DNA from: Narthecium ossifragum | Taxonomy: Eukaryota; Streptophyta; Magnoliopsida; Dioscoreales; Nartheciaceae | Reading direction: 5' to 3' | Length of the DNA: 64,000 nucleotides | NCBI GenBank assembly: GCA_963920575.1 | Contig: OY986969.1 | Location: 12,416,615-12,480,614 of the forward strand | In this document: piece by piece, positions 23,295 through 34,757 of the stretch | Layout: every line of letters starts with the position of its first letter | How positions within the stretch are numbered: the stretch's first letter is position 1 | Made by a program: the position numbers and the translations under genes | Notes under the pieces: generated by a model | The model's database searches: none | What the model was told of the DNA's origin: nothing | Seen by the model: only the letters and a program-made list of their open reading frames with translations

Positions 23295-26200
23295 ACCTAT
23301 CACCCTTAAAGAAATTTCGTCCCGAAATTCGATAAGAGTAGGGTTGGAAACAACAAAACAAAAACAAGCACACCTGCACAAGACAAGAAAGGTTAGCAAG
23401 CTCGTAACCCGAGCAACCACACAAGGAATCATGCATCAACGCCCGCAACGGCCACACAAGACAAAGAAACACCTCGGGGTGAGAACCACCTGGGACAAAC
23501 TGCACATGCGCCTCTAGCGCTCCCAAGTTACCCCTACAACACCTCTGTACCTCCAGAGGACTAAAGCTGACTGAACCGTCCTGTCTCTCGTGACTGGTCT
23601 CTCCTGCCAATCATCTGAACTAATTGCCCTCTTATTCAATCTCTCTGACCCAAGCTCGAATCATCACGTCTAATAACGGATGACACAACTGAACGACGCC
23701 TCCTCGGCACCTCTGCTGCCAACACTCAATGGATCTATCTCGTATCGTTTGAAATGACACTCTGTCACCAACTGTGTCTCCAACAGTCGCCGTTTCTGAT
23801 TTGCACAGAGTCCTCTGTCAACTCTGACCTGATCTGCACTGATTCTCTTTTCTGACCTCTGCACCGATGCCAACTAAGCTGATGACGAAGTCCACAATAT
23901 TCCCTCATGCCTCTGGGATGAACAGCACCAAGGAAAAAGTGAGCATCACCAATGATGTCCTCGTGCAACTCTGAAACTGCTAGTCGGTTTCTGGAGCACA
24001 ATCACCGTCTGCTGATGTCGTCAGGAATCTCTGTAGGCTCGGTGTCGTTGTCGCTCCACGTCGTCAAGACTCTGCTCTCTGCAAACCCTGACTAATCATC
24101 TGTGCAAATGGACCTTCAGAAACACTGTTACCAACTGAAAAATTTCGAAGGTCATCGCCCCTGATCTGTGTAGCTCTCGTCTGCTCTGCGCTGCCAGGAG
24201 TCTCTGACTGATCTGTGCTAAGCTCTCTGGAGACTGTCTGATGATGTCTAGAATGGTGGGTGATGCCTCAACAACCCCTGTTGAGCAATCAGAAGAACGG
24301 CACGAACTGCCGTACTATGCCTCGAATGGTACGTACGTTTGGACTAACAACTGCTGAAGTAGACGGACTCCAGCAAAACGACGTACTCCTCCCAGCTGCC
24401 TGCTGCATCAAGGACACATGCCCTAAGCATGTCCTCCGAGATCTGCATCATTCTCTCTGAGTCTTCTGCAATCTGATGCTGACATCTGCCATGCTATGCT
24501 TCCATTTTCACTGACACCGGAAAAACTGCAACGGGTCTGCTATCTGCTGATACTCCGCCTTCAACTCCTGACAGGTGAAGTAGTGGGGGCGAACTCTGCA
24601 CCTCGTGCTACCAACGCTGATGACGGTCAAGATATACCACCATGCCTCCGAGGTGGCCAACAAAGGAAAGGAGTAGGATGCTTGAACACCATCATTGCAC
24701 AACTCTGGAACTAAGGCTCGGCCTCTAAAACACAACCTGCTGCCTGCCGAAGCTGTCTGACTCTCATCTACACGTTGGGCATCAATCTGGACACGGACCT
24801 CCGAAAGATTCGTGTCGTCGCTTCACATCACCATAACTCTGGACTGACATACTGACATCTTCTGAGTGGTAATGAGTGCTGTCTGAACTGGATAACTGCC
24901 TCCATCTCCGTCACTGATGGGTTGTCACTGCCGCTAAAGTTGCTCTAATTCCTCTGGCCCATCTGCCCGAGGTAACAACTACAACGTTGGCCTACACTGA
25001 AAGGTAAAATACCCGAAAGGTCGAAACCTTTCTAGCAACTACCAGTTGCTATCACCCTTAAAGGCACTGATATAGTGACTTTAAGACAAGACCTCCGGTC
25101 TCCTGGTCAATCTGGTCAACAGCCCCGCGGTCCTGAAGATATCTCTGCTGAAACTCGAATACAGTCTTTGATCTCTGTCGTCACATATATGCTTCAAGCT
25201 CAACTGAATCAACTAATCTGCCTGCCGCTGACACAATCTGTATCTTGTACTGAGAGCTGCCATCAGGATGTCGCAATCCCGAAACTTTATCTGATTGTAG
25301 CTGGGGCGAAGTCCGACCTACGAGAAGGTCGACAAAACTCTGAGCTGACGAGTACCTCGGCGATGCACTGCAATGGGCACGTACTCGTCGGAGAATGAAA
25401 GGCTCGGGGACGGTCTGCTGATGTGACTGATGAAACTGCTGATGGACTAGAAGAGCGAACACACATCCTCGACGGTCGCCTCCACCCCCAAATACAGCTC
25501 GGCCTACTCGGCCATAAGGTCTCTGCAACGCGCTCACTGAAGACACTGGCAGAATTACCCCGAACGAACCTCGAGTCCAAACTCGGCAATCCCGCAAAGA
25601 CGGAATATCTTGGAAGCTCCTCAAAAGGACAGCTGCACAAACAACACGAGGGAAACCAGCTCGCCTGAGCACCCTCAAAACAAAAGAGGGAGGAGTTCAC
25701 CACAGACTGGTGAACAAACCCCAGCTCTCGACAACCAGAAGGGGCGCCAACCCGCAACCTTCAACGAGAGCAAAACAACGCCATCAGGTGTACCCGCGAC
25801 ACCTTCCCACGACCAAAGAAGCACAACTCGGTGCGCGACCAACAAGCGCAAACCGAGGAAGCCGTTGAACCCCCAACGTGTCCCACACGTGGGCGACGGA
25901 CACCTAGAGGTCTCCAACCTCTAGCAAACGCCCCGACAAGAGCAACCAACCCAAGCTCTTGTCCCAAATCGATGGCTACTCCCAAAGCCACACCCGACTC
26001 CAGTCCCAAGCCAACACGGCCACAGGGGGACGAGTCACAAGGGGGAAACACCCATAGCCACAAGAAAGCACGAGCCGCAAGACGCTCCAAAACCTGAATG
26101 CTGAAGCGGAGATCTGAAGGAAGGCGGCTCTGAAACGGGTTGCTGCTGAAGCTACTCTCTGCCCAGAAGTGCGTGAAACTCTGGTAAGACTAATCGCTGC

Positions 26201-27282
26201 CTCGTCTCCGACAAGGCTCCATCTGGAATCTGAATTTCTCCGCGTCTGCCCCAGGTACCTGACCCAACTGAGGTATCAACCCACTGCTCTGCTCCACGCC
26301 GTGCGTCACGCCCGACTGCTCTGCGGTAAGTGCCCAGCGCCCCTCGCAACCAGCACCGTCGGCGGAAAGGCACCCGACGGCTAGCACTCGAGCACCCTGT
26401 GGATTCCCTCTCAGTATGGCGGTCCAGGCTACCTCTCAAGGACTGGCACGACGCTGCTGCTGCCACGGCTGTCGCTGATGCCGAAACCAGTAAACTCTGC
26501 CAACGGCTACCCTGCCGTTCCCCAAAAGCAGGAACGACAACCCGGAAACTCACCACGACCACCGACCAACAGTCCGGTGTCAACCCTCAAGTCATCTATG
26601 TATCCGGAGTACAGTCTAGGGCGTCCCCCGCTGTCACTCCAGCATACCGAGCCAGGTGATCCAACCAACCCGCGTGCTGCCACGCGGTGCGAGTATCAAG
26701 AACAGAGGAAGGTACTCCCAACTACACCACCCTCCAAGGGTAGGTGCCAAAGAACAGTACGCGACCTGTTCTTAACACACAACAACAGTGTCCCTAGTGG
26801 CCCCGACAAGCGCCACTACACATCGCTTCCTAGGAAGACAAGAAAACAAAGGCTTCCCAAGCAAGCGATACTCCAGGATGTCCAAAACATCCGGGATCCG
26901 GGACACCTCCTTCAATCAGTCCTCTACTGTCGAAGGATCTCCAACATCGCCCCTGGACCACAACGGGTCCACCTCTCAGGATTCCAAGAGTATAAAGGCG
27001 ACACACGTCTTATTCCCTACTCGCTCATCTCCAGCACTGGGGGAGACTGTCAGGCGAGGGAACAGACGACACCGGCGTGCATGCACATCTCCCCCTGAGA
27101 CGTCATGTCACAGCCGAAAAGCAACAAAACAGGCAACAATCAATAAAGCGGAAACATATCACACAATCGCAAACAGCCATGCAAGGATGTTCTAGACCTA
27201 GAACTATCCCACTCCACACTCAAAACCTTAAACGCAAGCCTAATCCTATCCCTGGGACCTACAGCCTGCTCTGATACCAAGT
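23295..27282 (-). pseudogene. G2 interior: decayed, rearranged chromovirus gag-pol remnant
   Basis: No frame encodes a recognisable full domain. Short blocks match G3 pol in the same order. Near 24560 the minus frame reads FTCQELKAEYQQI, matching the integrase zinc-finger region [10 protein letters not shown] of G3. DNA near 24420 matches the G3 GQSER-ILEDML region. At 23307-23334 the palindrome AATTTCGTCCCGAAATT marks the polypurine-tract side. The many G/C-rich open frames (e.g. 25610-26659, 26478-27098) overlap on both strands and show no motif. The interior is about 950 bp shorter than that of G3. Confidence 0.65.
27268..27279 (-). other. G2 primer binding site (initiator tRNA-Met)
   Basis: TGGTATCAGAGC on the minus strand, three bases from the LTR end. 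It matches the 3' end complement of plant initiator tRNA-Met and fixes the element orientation. Confidence 0.9.
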
Positions 27283-30200
27283 TGTCACGCCCCGACCCAG
27301 AAAACCCATCCAGGCCGGAACGTGAGGATCCTAAACTCTAAAATCAAACGGCGAGAGCCTCCTCTGTAAACATCACTTTTAAACCTGGTGCATGATTAAA
27401 AATATTCACAAATAATTTAAACTATCATGTCATCAACTCATAATACAATCTAACTTTAAAAGATAAAATAATGATTCAATTCATCTAGTACAACAATCTC
27501 TGATCAAATTTACATCAAATTGAAATACAAATACATTCTCCTTCAGATTACAATTTATACATTTAAAGCTGTACATCAATTGAATATAATAAACTGATGA
27601 TATCCTCGATCTCACGCACCACCAAGGGGGGTACCGCCTCCAACACCGCAACTACCTGAAAAAGAAGGGACTGCATCGACCTGCATCGCCGATGCAGCCC
27701 AGGTAGGAGTGAGCAACAAAACTTGCTCAGTAGGGTTCTACGCTATTTTACGTCACACAGAAAGGAAGGGAACACAACAGTGTCGCTTCCCGCATGAGTC
27801 TAAGGTATGTCTCGGGCCCCATAACCCATCGATGTCGCAAGGGCTCCTGTCATGAACCTCTCTCTTGAACATGTTACCAAGATCACCCTAAGCACTAACA
27901 GGGGAACAGTGCCATGCAGGATCACCCTTACCTAGCAGGGATACCACTGCCTGGGGACCACGTCGGGAACACATCGATTACATCCTTAGCACACAGTCGA
28001 GGAGAGCGACACGACCTCTAAACCCCAAACAATATAATATTCCAGTCCGACTACCTAATAATCCTCGAATGATATCAAACATGACTACTGATAACAATCA
28101 CGTCCTAATCCTCGACTACCCCAAACCCCGGTCCTAGGGCTAGATCCGGGCTACCCGAGAACCCCGGATCGACGATCGAAACCATCGTCTACCACCTAAC
28201 CTGATGCTTCTAATGCAGTCAAATGCATGCAATGCTCACGCGCACGTCAAGAGGAAAATCATACATGCAACAATATGACATCACAACATACAGGACTAGG
28301 CATAGCCCACAGCTCGCCAAGGGGTAAACATGCATAAAGCAGATAAAGGTCTAAACTACAATAATACAATATTATAACGACGCCCACGGGCCGTTAACAA
28401 ACAACTACACATTCAAACGAAATTCCGGCATTACAACGACGTCCACAGCCATCAACCGCAATTTCTACAACAGGGATACAACCCCGGCCACGCCATACAC
28501 AACAGGCCACAATTACAAGTTAATACAACTAAGGCACACCTTCGGCCCACAACACAACAATACAGATAATCACAACTAACAATAAGCTAAGGCACACCTT
28601 CAGCCCGCTTATCAATCTAAACATCCCAAGGGGCATTACTCCATTGGTTCAACCACGAGCCCCACACGGGCTAAACATGTATATATAACACATATATATA
28701 ACTAACATCTATGATATGGCATGTTCTACAAATTGAAAGCTAATTAGTTATCTATTCGCCAGAGAAAATACAGATTTGAACATACCGATCCTAGAGATCA
28801 CTAGGAACATTAAATACGTGAATCTTGAAGCATCAAACCCGATAAAACATCAAAGATCCAATAAGAAGCCAAATCCCGGATTGCTACAGTAAACTACAAT
28901 TTAGTGAAGATGAAATCTTCGCAAATCGACGTCCAAACGACGTTAAACCTCAACTCAAACTTAATCAGATATTGATTAATATATTGGGAGCATGCTGACC
29001 AAGAATTAGATCCAATGGAAGTCTAATTTCCACATATTAGACTAATCAATTTCTCAATCCCTGTTTCGCAGTAGTTTAGGAAACAATTCATCAAAAATCG
29101 TAGGAAAATCCAAAAATCATGAAATCAGCGGTAAACGAAAGATAACTCGATGATCTACAACTTTCATCTTGAAAGTTTCACGAGATCATGCACGTACGAG
29201 CCCAGATCTGAGCTAGAACAGCTCAGCCCGCCGAAAAACAGAACCTCGATAAAATCCGGGAAAAACCTCCAAAAATCCGGATAAAACCCAAATCAAATCC
29301 TACCAAGCTCTAATCAGTTGCTAAACAAGTCCATAAGCATCATATTACACATATAAAACCATAGATCTAGCAACCAAACCCTAGATCTAACATACCCTAA
29401 TGATATAGGTAGAAACCCTACCTTCAAACGCTAAATCCGAGCTTCTTCCTCCTTGATCCGTCGTCCTCCCTCGCCGCCGTCGTCACCAGCTCGCCGGAGA
29501 GCCGCCGAAGACCTCCCACAGCCGCAGCCACCGCCGGAGAAGGAAGAGGAGAGGAGATGCCGCGGAAGAAAGAGGGGAAGGAAGGAGGGGGAGGAGACCT
29601 CGCCACCGCCTCCAAGCCGCCGGAGAGCCGCCGGTGCTCTCAAACCCATCAAGGCCTCGCCGGAGAAGAAGAACAAGGGCTGCCGCAGAAGGGAAGGGAA
29701 AGGGGAGCCCTCGCCGTCGTCTCCACGTCGCCGGGGAAGGTGGCCGGAGGAGAGGAAGCCGGAGAGGAGAGGGGAAGGGGTCGGGCACGGGTGAAGCCAG
29801 GGAGAAGGAAGAGGAAAAGGAGAGAAAAAGGGAAAAGAAAGGGAGAGGGTCGGGTGGAGGAAAAGAAGAAAAAGGGGAGAGAGGAAAAATAAGAAAACTA
29901 ATTAAACTAAAGCTGGGATTTAATCTCAGCCGTCCGTCTTGATCAAGCCCGATCAAGATCCAATCTACCGATCGAGGACGCCGAAAAGGATCTAATCAAC
30001 CACAAACATCAATCAGAGGCAGTGTGTGTACAACGCGGGTGTGAAACCGACCGCCAAGGGGCAATTTACCAAATTGCCCTTGGGATCCAAAAACAGCAAT
30101 GTGATCAACCGATCGCACTGCGAGCCCAACCGAGCCAAACCACAAAATCAAACCCTCGACCTACCGCGGTCGGACCGGGTTGGAGGAACGGGTCCTCACA
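27283..30200 (-). repeat. G2 5' LTR
   Basis: It starts TGTCACGCCCCGACC at 27283 and ends CGGGTCCTCACA at 30200. It carries the same internal landmarks as the left copy, with GGCAATTTACCAAATTGCC at 30060-30078. Confidence 0.9.
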
Positions 30201-31127
30201 TGATCAAACAAGATCATGCACACACGAGCCAAGATCTGGGCTAGAACCGCTCAGCTCACAGAAAAACAGAGTTCCGATCAAATCCGGGAAAAACATGTAT
30301 AAATCCGGTTTTAAATCCAAATCAAATCGCATGAAAGCTAGATCAGATGTTAAGCATGCTAGGATGAACAATCTAACACAAAGAAAACAACAAACACACA
30401 AACCAAACCCTAGATCTAGAGTAACCCAAAGTTCTAGGTAGAAACCCTACCTTCACATGCTAATCCAAGCTTCATCCTCGCTAATCCGCCGTCCCACGTT
30501 GCCGCCGCCACCTCCAGCTCGTCGGGGAGTCGCCGGAGGCTTCCCACAACCGCAGCCGTCATCGCCGGAGAAGGAAGAGAGGTCGCCGGAGAGAGAAAAG
30601 GCCAGAAGGAGAAGGGGGAAGGTGGCCTCGCCGCTGCCTCTGGTCGCCGGGGAAGATGGCCGGAGAAGGAAGAGAGGTTGCGGGAGAAGAAAGGGAAGGA
30701 GGAGAGGATAGGGCACGGGTAAGCAGGGAAGGAAGAGAAGGAAAAGAAAAAGAAAGGAAAAGAAAAGAAAAGGGAGAGAGAAGAGAGAGGGTTAAGTCAC
30801 TTAAGTGGCTAAGCCAGCTCAGACGAGCTAATTGATCGGACTGGATCCGATTTGACCCCAAATTGCGATCTCGTCGCAATCTCATCCGGATATGACGATT
30901 GCGGACGCTCCTACTGGATCTATTCAATCACATACATCAATCAAGGCTGTGTGTGTAGTTCGCGGGTGTGAAACCGACCGCCAAGGCGCAATTTACCAAA
31001 TTACCCTTGGGGTCGAAAAACAGCGATACGATCAACCGATCGCAAACCAAGGCTAACCAAGTCAAACCACAAAACAAGACCCTCGACCTAACGCGGTCGG
31101 ACCAGGTTGGAGGTACGGGTCCTCACA
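30201..31127 (-). repeat. Outer solo LTR-A, right part
   Basis: This continues the LTR interrupted by G2 and ends GGGTCCTCACA at 31127. AGAAG (31128-31132) duplicates 18111-18115 exactly. Without G2 the LTR is about 3.19 kb. The purine-rich leader at 30480-30790 explains the open frames there. Confidence 0.85.
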
Positions 31128-31340
31128 AGAAGGCTATCCCCCTTGAGCACTGAGACAGGGGCACCAAAAAGCAAAATGGTACCTCAAACAACCGATGGTT
31201 CTGCCGGGGTCGTAGTCTCTGGCAATGCAAACACTCTGCACTGTCTGACTCCCTGACCTTCGCTGTCCTGCGCACTAGGGCCTATTCCCCTGTGCAGTCT
31301 CTGGGCCGATGCAATCGATGTCTAAGCAGAAGGTTGGCTC
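31128..31340 (-). repeat. Gag-protease linker repeat, copy 1 (joined to gag)
   Basis: Minus frame encodes GPSAQDSEGQGVRQCRVFALP, ETTTPAEPSVV, a stop and GTILLFGAPVSVLKGD. It continues upstream into the gag zinc knuckle, so this is the original 5' member of the triplication. Confidence 0.8.
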
Positions 31341-31948
31341 CCTTGAGCAAAAAGACAAAACCTCTTGATGTATCCGAGCTGCTGGCACCCATAACACACA
31401 GGAGGTCCTCTATCAGCTCTTCTCTTCTGACCTCTGTCCATCTGTGACTGCCGACTGTCGCCCCCATGCTGGGATTGCTGCTACTCCTGATGTGACTGCG
31501 GCTGCTGTAACTATTATGACTGTGGTTGTCCTGGGTGTGGTGGTCTCTGTTTCTTCCAAAATCTCCTCCTAAAGGGCCCCTTGGATGGCCTGCACTGGAT
31601 TCAACCACCACTAGTGTTGCCACTCCCTGAACTCTGCTACGGTGGCAGTCCTCTACGGCCTTCTCAGTGGCACGCACGCTGTTTAGCACCACAACATATG
31701 GGGTCAGACATCGCAAGGCCACCTACAGTTGGATACCCTACTGAAGACCCTGCTCGAAGCAGCTCGCCTTGTCTGCCTCCAAAGCCACCATCGCCAGAGC
31801 AGACTTGGATAGATGAGTAAATCGAATGGCATACTCTGACACACTGCTACTGCCTTGAACTAGAGCCACAAACTCCTGCACCCATGCCATCCTCTCAGTC
31901 CTCGAGAAGTACTCTCCAAGGAACAGAGCACAAAACTTATCCCATGAG
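31341..31948 (-). pseudogene. G1 gag fragment with degenerate zinc knuckle
   Basis: The minus strand shows CYGCQQLGYIKRFC near 31375, a CCHC zinc knuckle in which the His is Tyr, so zinc binding is probably lost. Further upstream come SWDKFCALFLGEYFSRTERM and WVQEFVALVQGSSSVSEYA, typical of the gypsy gag (retrotrans_gag) domain. Reading frames are shared among overlapping short ORFs because of frameshifts. The fragment ends abruptly at 31948 where C1 begins; the rest of gag and the G1 5' LTR are outside this window or lost. Confidence 0.75.
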
Positions 31949-33075
31949 TTTAAAATAAATATTAAACATATATTTTATCATATCATGTATGTTGGTATCA
32001 TCAAAACAAGGTTAGGTTAATATTTATTATCCCTTTAATTCAAAGTCTAAAATTCAATATTTAATGAGTTTATGTACTGACGGTCGATGCATGAATCGGC
32101 CGTGGAGATGCAACGGTCGATCCATGGATCGACCGCGGACAATGCACTATACTTGACAAATTGAAATGTTGGCTCGCGGTCGATCGTTGCATCGATCATG
32201 CAAAGCCATTTTCGTGACAGAGCCTGACGGTCGATGCGACGGTCGATGGACCGGTCGACTGCAAGGTTTGGTCTTTTGTTGTAGGCTCACGGATGATCCG
32301 ATGGACGATGCGACGGTCGACCGTGGAGGATGTTGGTGAAAAGTAAAGAAGCGACGGTCGATCGGAGCATCGACCCTGGAAAGCATTTTTCACAACAGAT
32401 CCTGATGGATGATACGACGGTCGATGGGTGGATCGACCATGAGACGCAAAGTCCAAGTTTTTGTACACAACGATCGATGTTACGGTCGACCGTGACACTT
32501 GACGGACGATGCATGGATCGACCACCAGCAACGCGCAGAGTAAAAAACTAGCCGTTGGAGAGTTGCAGAGAGCGGTTGGAGGTCATCTTTGAGCTGGTTG
32601 AAGGCTAGATATAAGTAGTTCTATGTTGTAAACTTGCCACAACAAATATTGATATTATTGAAATCATCTGAGCAAGTCTTAGCAAGAATTTATACTTATT
32701 CTCTTTTGAGCTACAACCTTTGTAAACCTTCTTCAAGTGTGAAGATGTACTTTGAGAGTTATCCAATAGCAAGTGGATGTGATTGTAAAGTCACCAAGCA
32801 CCGAGAAGCTTGGAGGAAAAGCTTTTAAACGATTTCCAAGTAGTGGAACCTCAAGGGGAGCCTTGAGAGAAGTGGACGTAGACCAAGAGTTGGGTCGAAC
32901 CACTATAAAATCGGTGTCATCTCTCTAACCTTCCTTAATATTATTCTTGCATGCTATTTTGCTTTAGTTTCATTTCATCTACAAGCATTTAAGGTGTTAG
33001 TTCTCTCCTACCTGATTTTTCCATTAATCTAGTTTTTCGAAAAGAGTCCAATTCACCCCCCCTCTTGGACGTTCA
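31949..33075 (+). repeat. C1 5' LTR (SIRE-like copia) with rearranged start
   Basis: It ends CTCTTGGACGTTCA at 33075, two bases before a tRNA-Met primer site. The middle holds a dyad cluster (32085-32525), a TATA box (GATATAAG, 32609-32616) and leader text (TGTAAACCTTCTTCAAGT, AGTAGTGGAACCTCAAGG) shared in diverged form with the C2 LTR. The first part (31949 to about 32016) is inverted relative to the start of the C2 LTR, so no clean TG start is seen. No target-site duplication could be tested. Confidence 0.75.
32085..32525. repeat. ACGGTCGATC dyad cluster in C1 LTR
   Basis: About ten GGTCGATC/GATCGACC elements with spacers of about 20-50 bp. CGGTCGATCCA/TGGATCGACCG (32114-32135) is a perfect 22-bp palindrome. 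Spacers often contain ACAGA or ACAACAGA. The cluster ends 85 bp upstream of the TATA box. Confidence 0.9.
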
Positions 33076-33077
33076 AT

Positions 33078-33089
33078 TGGTATCAGAGC
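33078..33089 (+). other. C1 primer binding site (initiator tRNA-Met)
   Basis: TGGTATCAGAGC, two bases after the LTR end; it fixes the plus orientation of C1. Confidence 0.9.
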
Positions 33090-33139
33090 TAGGTCTCTAT
33101 TTTTAGTGATGTAACAACCCTTAGAGGATCTATCTAGAG

Positions 33140-34757
33140 ATGGAAAACATAGAGGGACAAGCTACCAATAGGCCACCATACTTTAATGGGTCCAACTATA
33201 TATATTGGAAAACGAAGATGGAGATATTCATCCAATCTATGGATTATGAGGTTTGGTTAGTAATAGAGGACGGACCTTATATCCCTATGAAAATTGTTGA
33301 AGGGAAAGAAGTCCCAAAGACAAAGAGTGACTACACCCCAATTGATCTCAAGAACCTTCAAACTAATGCCAATGCCAAAAGCTTTCTATTTTGTGCCCTT
33401 AGCCCTAGTGAATTCAATAGGGTCTCTACATGCAAATCAGCAAAAGAGATATGGGACAAACTTGAGGTTACTTATGAGGGAACAAGCCGGTTTAAAGAGT
33501 CTAAGATAAGTATGCTTGTACATGAGTATGAACTATTTTGCATGAAGAATGATGTAACCATTAGTGAGATGTTTACACGTTTTACTAACATATTAAATGT
33601 GCTTGAATTTGTTGGAAGAATTTATGTTAACGATGAGGTTGTGAGGAAGATTTTTAGGTGTCTACCTAAGTCTTGGGATCCTAAAGTGACAGCAATCGAA
33701 GAGCCAAGGATCTATCCAAGTTGTCATTAGATGAGCTCATGGGTTCCCTCATGACCTATGAGATGAACTTAAAGAGAAGCAACGAAGAGGGAGATAAAAA
33801 GAAGAAGACGGTTGCCTTCAAGTCATCTAGCAAAGACTCATCCGATTCAAGTGAAAGAGATGATGATGAGGAGTTGGCGATGATATCAAGAAGAATACAA
33901 AAAATCTTCAAACGCCAAGGAGGAAAGAAATTCTTCAAGAAGAAATTCCCCAAAGGTGAAAAATACAATCCTACTTCTTCTAACTCAAATGAAATCATAT
34001 GTTATGAGTGTAGGAAGCCCGGGCACATCAAGTTTGATTGTCCTCAACTCAAGAAGCCTTCAAAGAAGGAGTTCAAGAAAAAGAAGACAATGATGGCTAC
34101 CTGGGGAGAAAGTGATGTGGAGACCTCATCCGATGAAGAAGAACAAGAGGTAGACAACATATACTTAATGGCACATGGAGATGAGGAAGAAGAAGAAATG
34201 AGGTAGAGGATGAGCTTGCATTTGAAAAACTTTTTTATGCTTATCATGTTTTAGCTAATGATTTCAAATTCCTTAAAAAGAAATACTATGCTACTTGCAA
34301 GGACTTGAAGAAAGTAGAAGAAGAGAAATTAGATGTCATACATAGGATTGGAACATTAGAAAATGAAAACAAATGCATGCTAGACAACAACTCTTGTGAC
34401 ACTAATAATACACTTGAAGAAGAACTCAAGGACACTCAATATGAGCTCACCATATTGAAGAACACAAATTATGATATGCAAAGGGAACTTATCTTCTTGA
34501 GGAAATCCAAGAGAGATCTCACTCTTGAGGTTAATGACTTAAAAATCACTATAGCTAAATTCGTGAAGAGTAGAGACAAGTTAGATGAGATCCTTGATAG
34601 CCAAAGGAACTCCTTAAACAAGAAAGGAATTGGCTACATTACTAGGAAGGTGAACAACCAAAAGATGACTAACTTTGTTAATGCTTCTTCTCATCCTCCA
34701 AAGGTAGCACAAGCACCTATGTCATTATTGTTGCAAAGTAGGTCACATTGCACCTAG
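33140..34757 (+). pseudogene. C1 gag (SIRE-like copia nucleocapsid polyprotein)
   Basis: It starts MENIEGQATNRPPYFNGSNY at 33140, 50 bp after the primer site, followed by WKTKMEIFIQS and a UBN2-type gag domain (KSAKEIWDKLEVTYEGTS). A first zinc knuckle CYECRKPGHIKFDC lies near 34003-34044, a coiled-coil stretch follows (34212-34640), and a second knuckle CHYCCKVGHIAPSC is near 34720. Comparison with C2 shows single-base frameshifts near 33705, 34200 and 34718, so no full Gag can be made. Gag would coat the RNA and form virus-like particles in the cytoplasm. The length is typical of SIRE-type elements. Confidence 0.85.

Larger units (their letters stand above)
20380..30200 (-). mobile_element. 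G2: complete two-LTR chromovirus-derived element, non-autonomous
   Basis: Two LTRs of 2915 and 2918 bp (20380-23294, 27283-30200) flank 3988 bp of interior. A tRNA-Met primer site lies next to the right LTR, so the element is minus-oriented. Flanking pentamers are TCATC and TGATC (4 of 5 match). By eye the LTRs differ at roughly forty positions (about 1.5%), which suggests a fairly recent insertion. The interior has no intact pol, yet the element has moved, so it probably used proteins of a relative such as G3. It sits inside an older solo LTR-A. Confidence 0.85.

Noticed and set aside
25075..27195. Long overlapping ORFs in the G2 interior
   Set aside because: G/C-rich open frames on both strands without family motifs; DNA blocks match decayed chromovirus pol instead.
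33078..33089. tRNA-Met gene fragment
   Set aside because: Only the 12-nt primer complement is present at the expected distance from the LTR; the same at 27268, 56154 and 61962.
33721..34206. Host CCHC zinc-finger gene
   Set aside because: It is the middle of copia gag, matched along its whole length by C2 gag (62587-63080).
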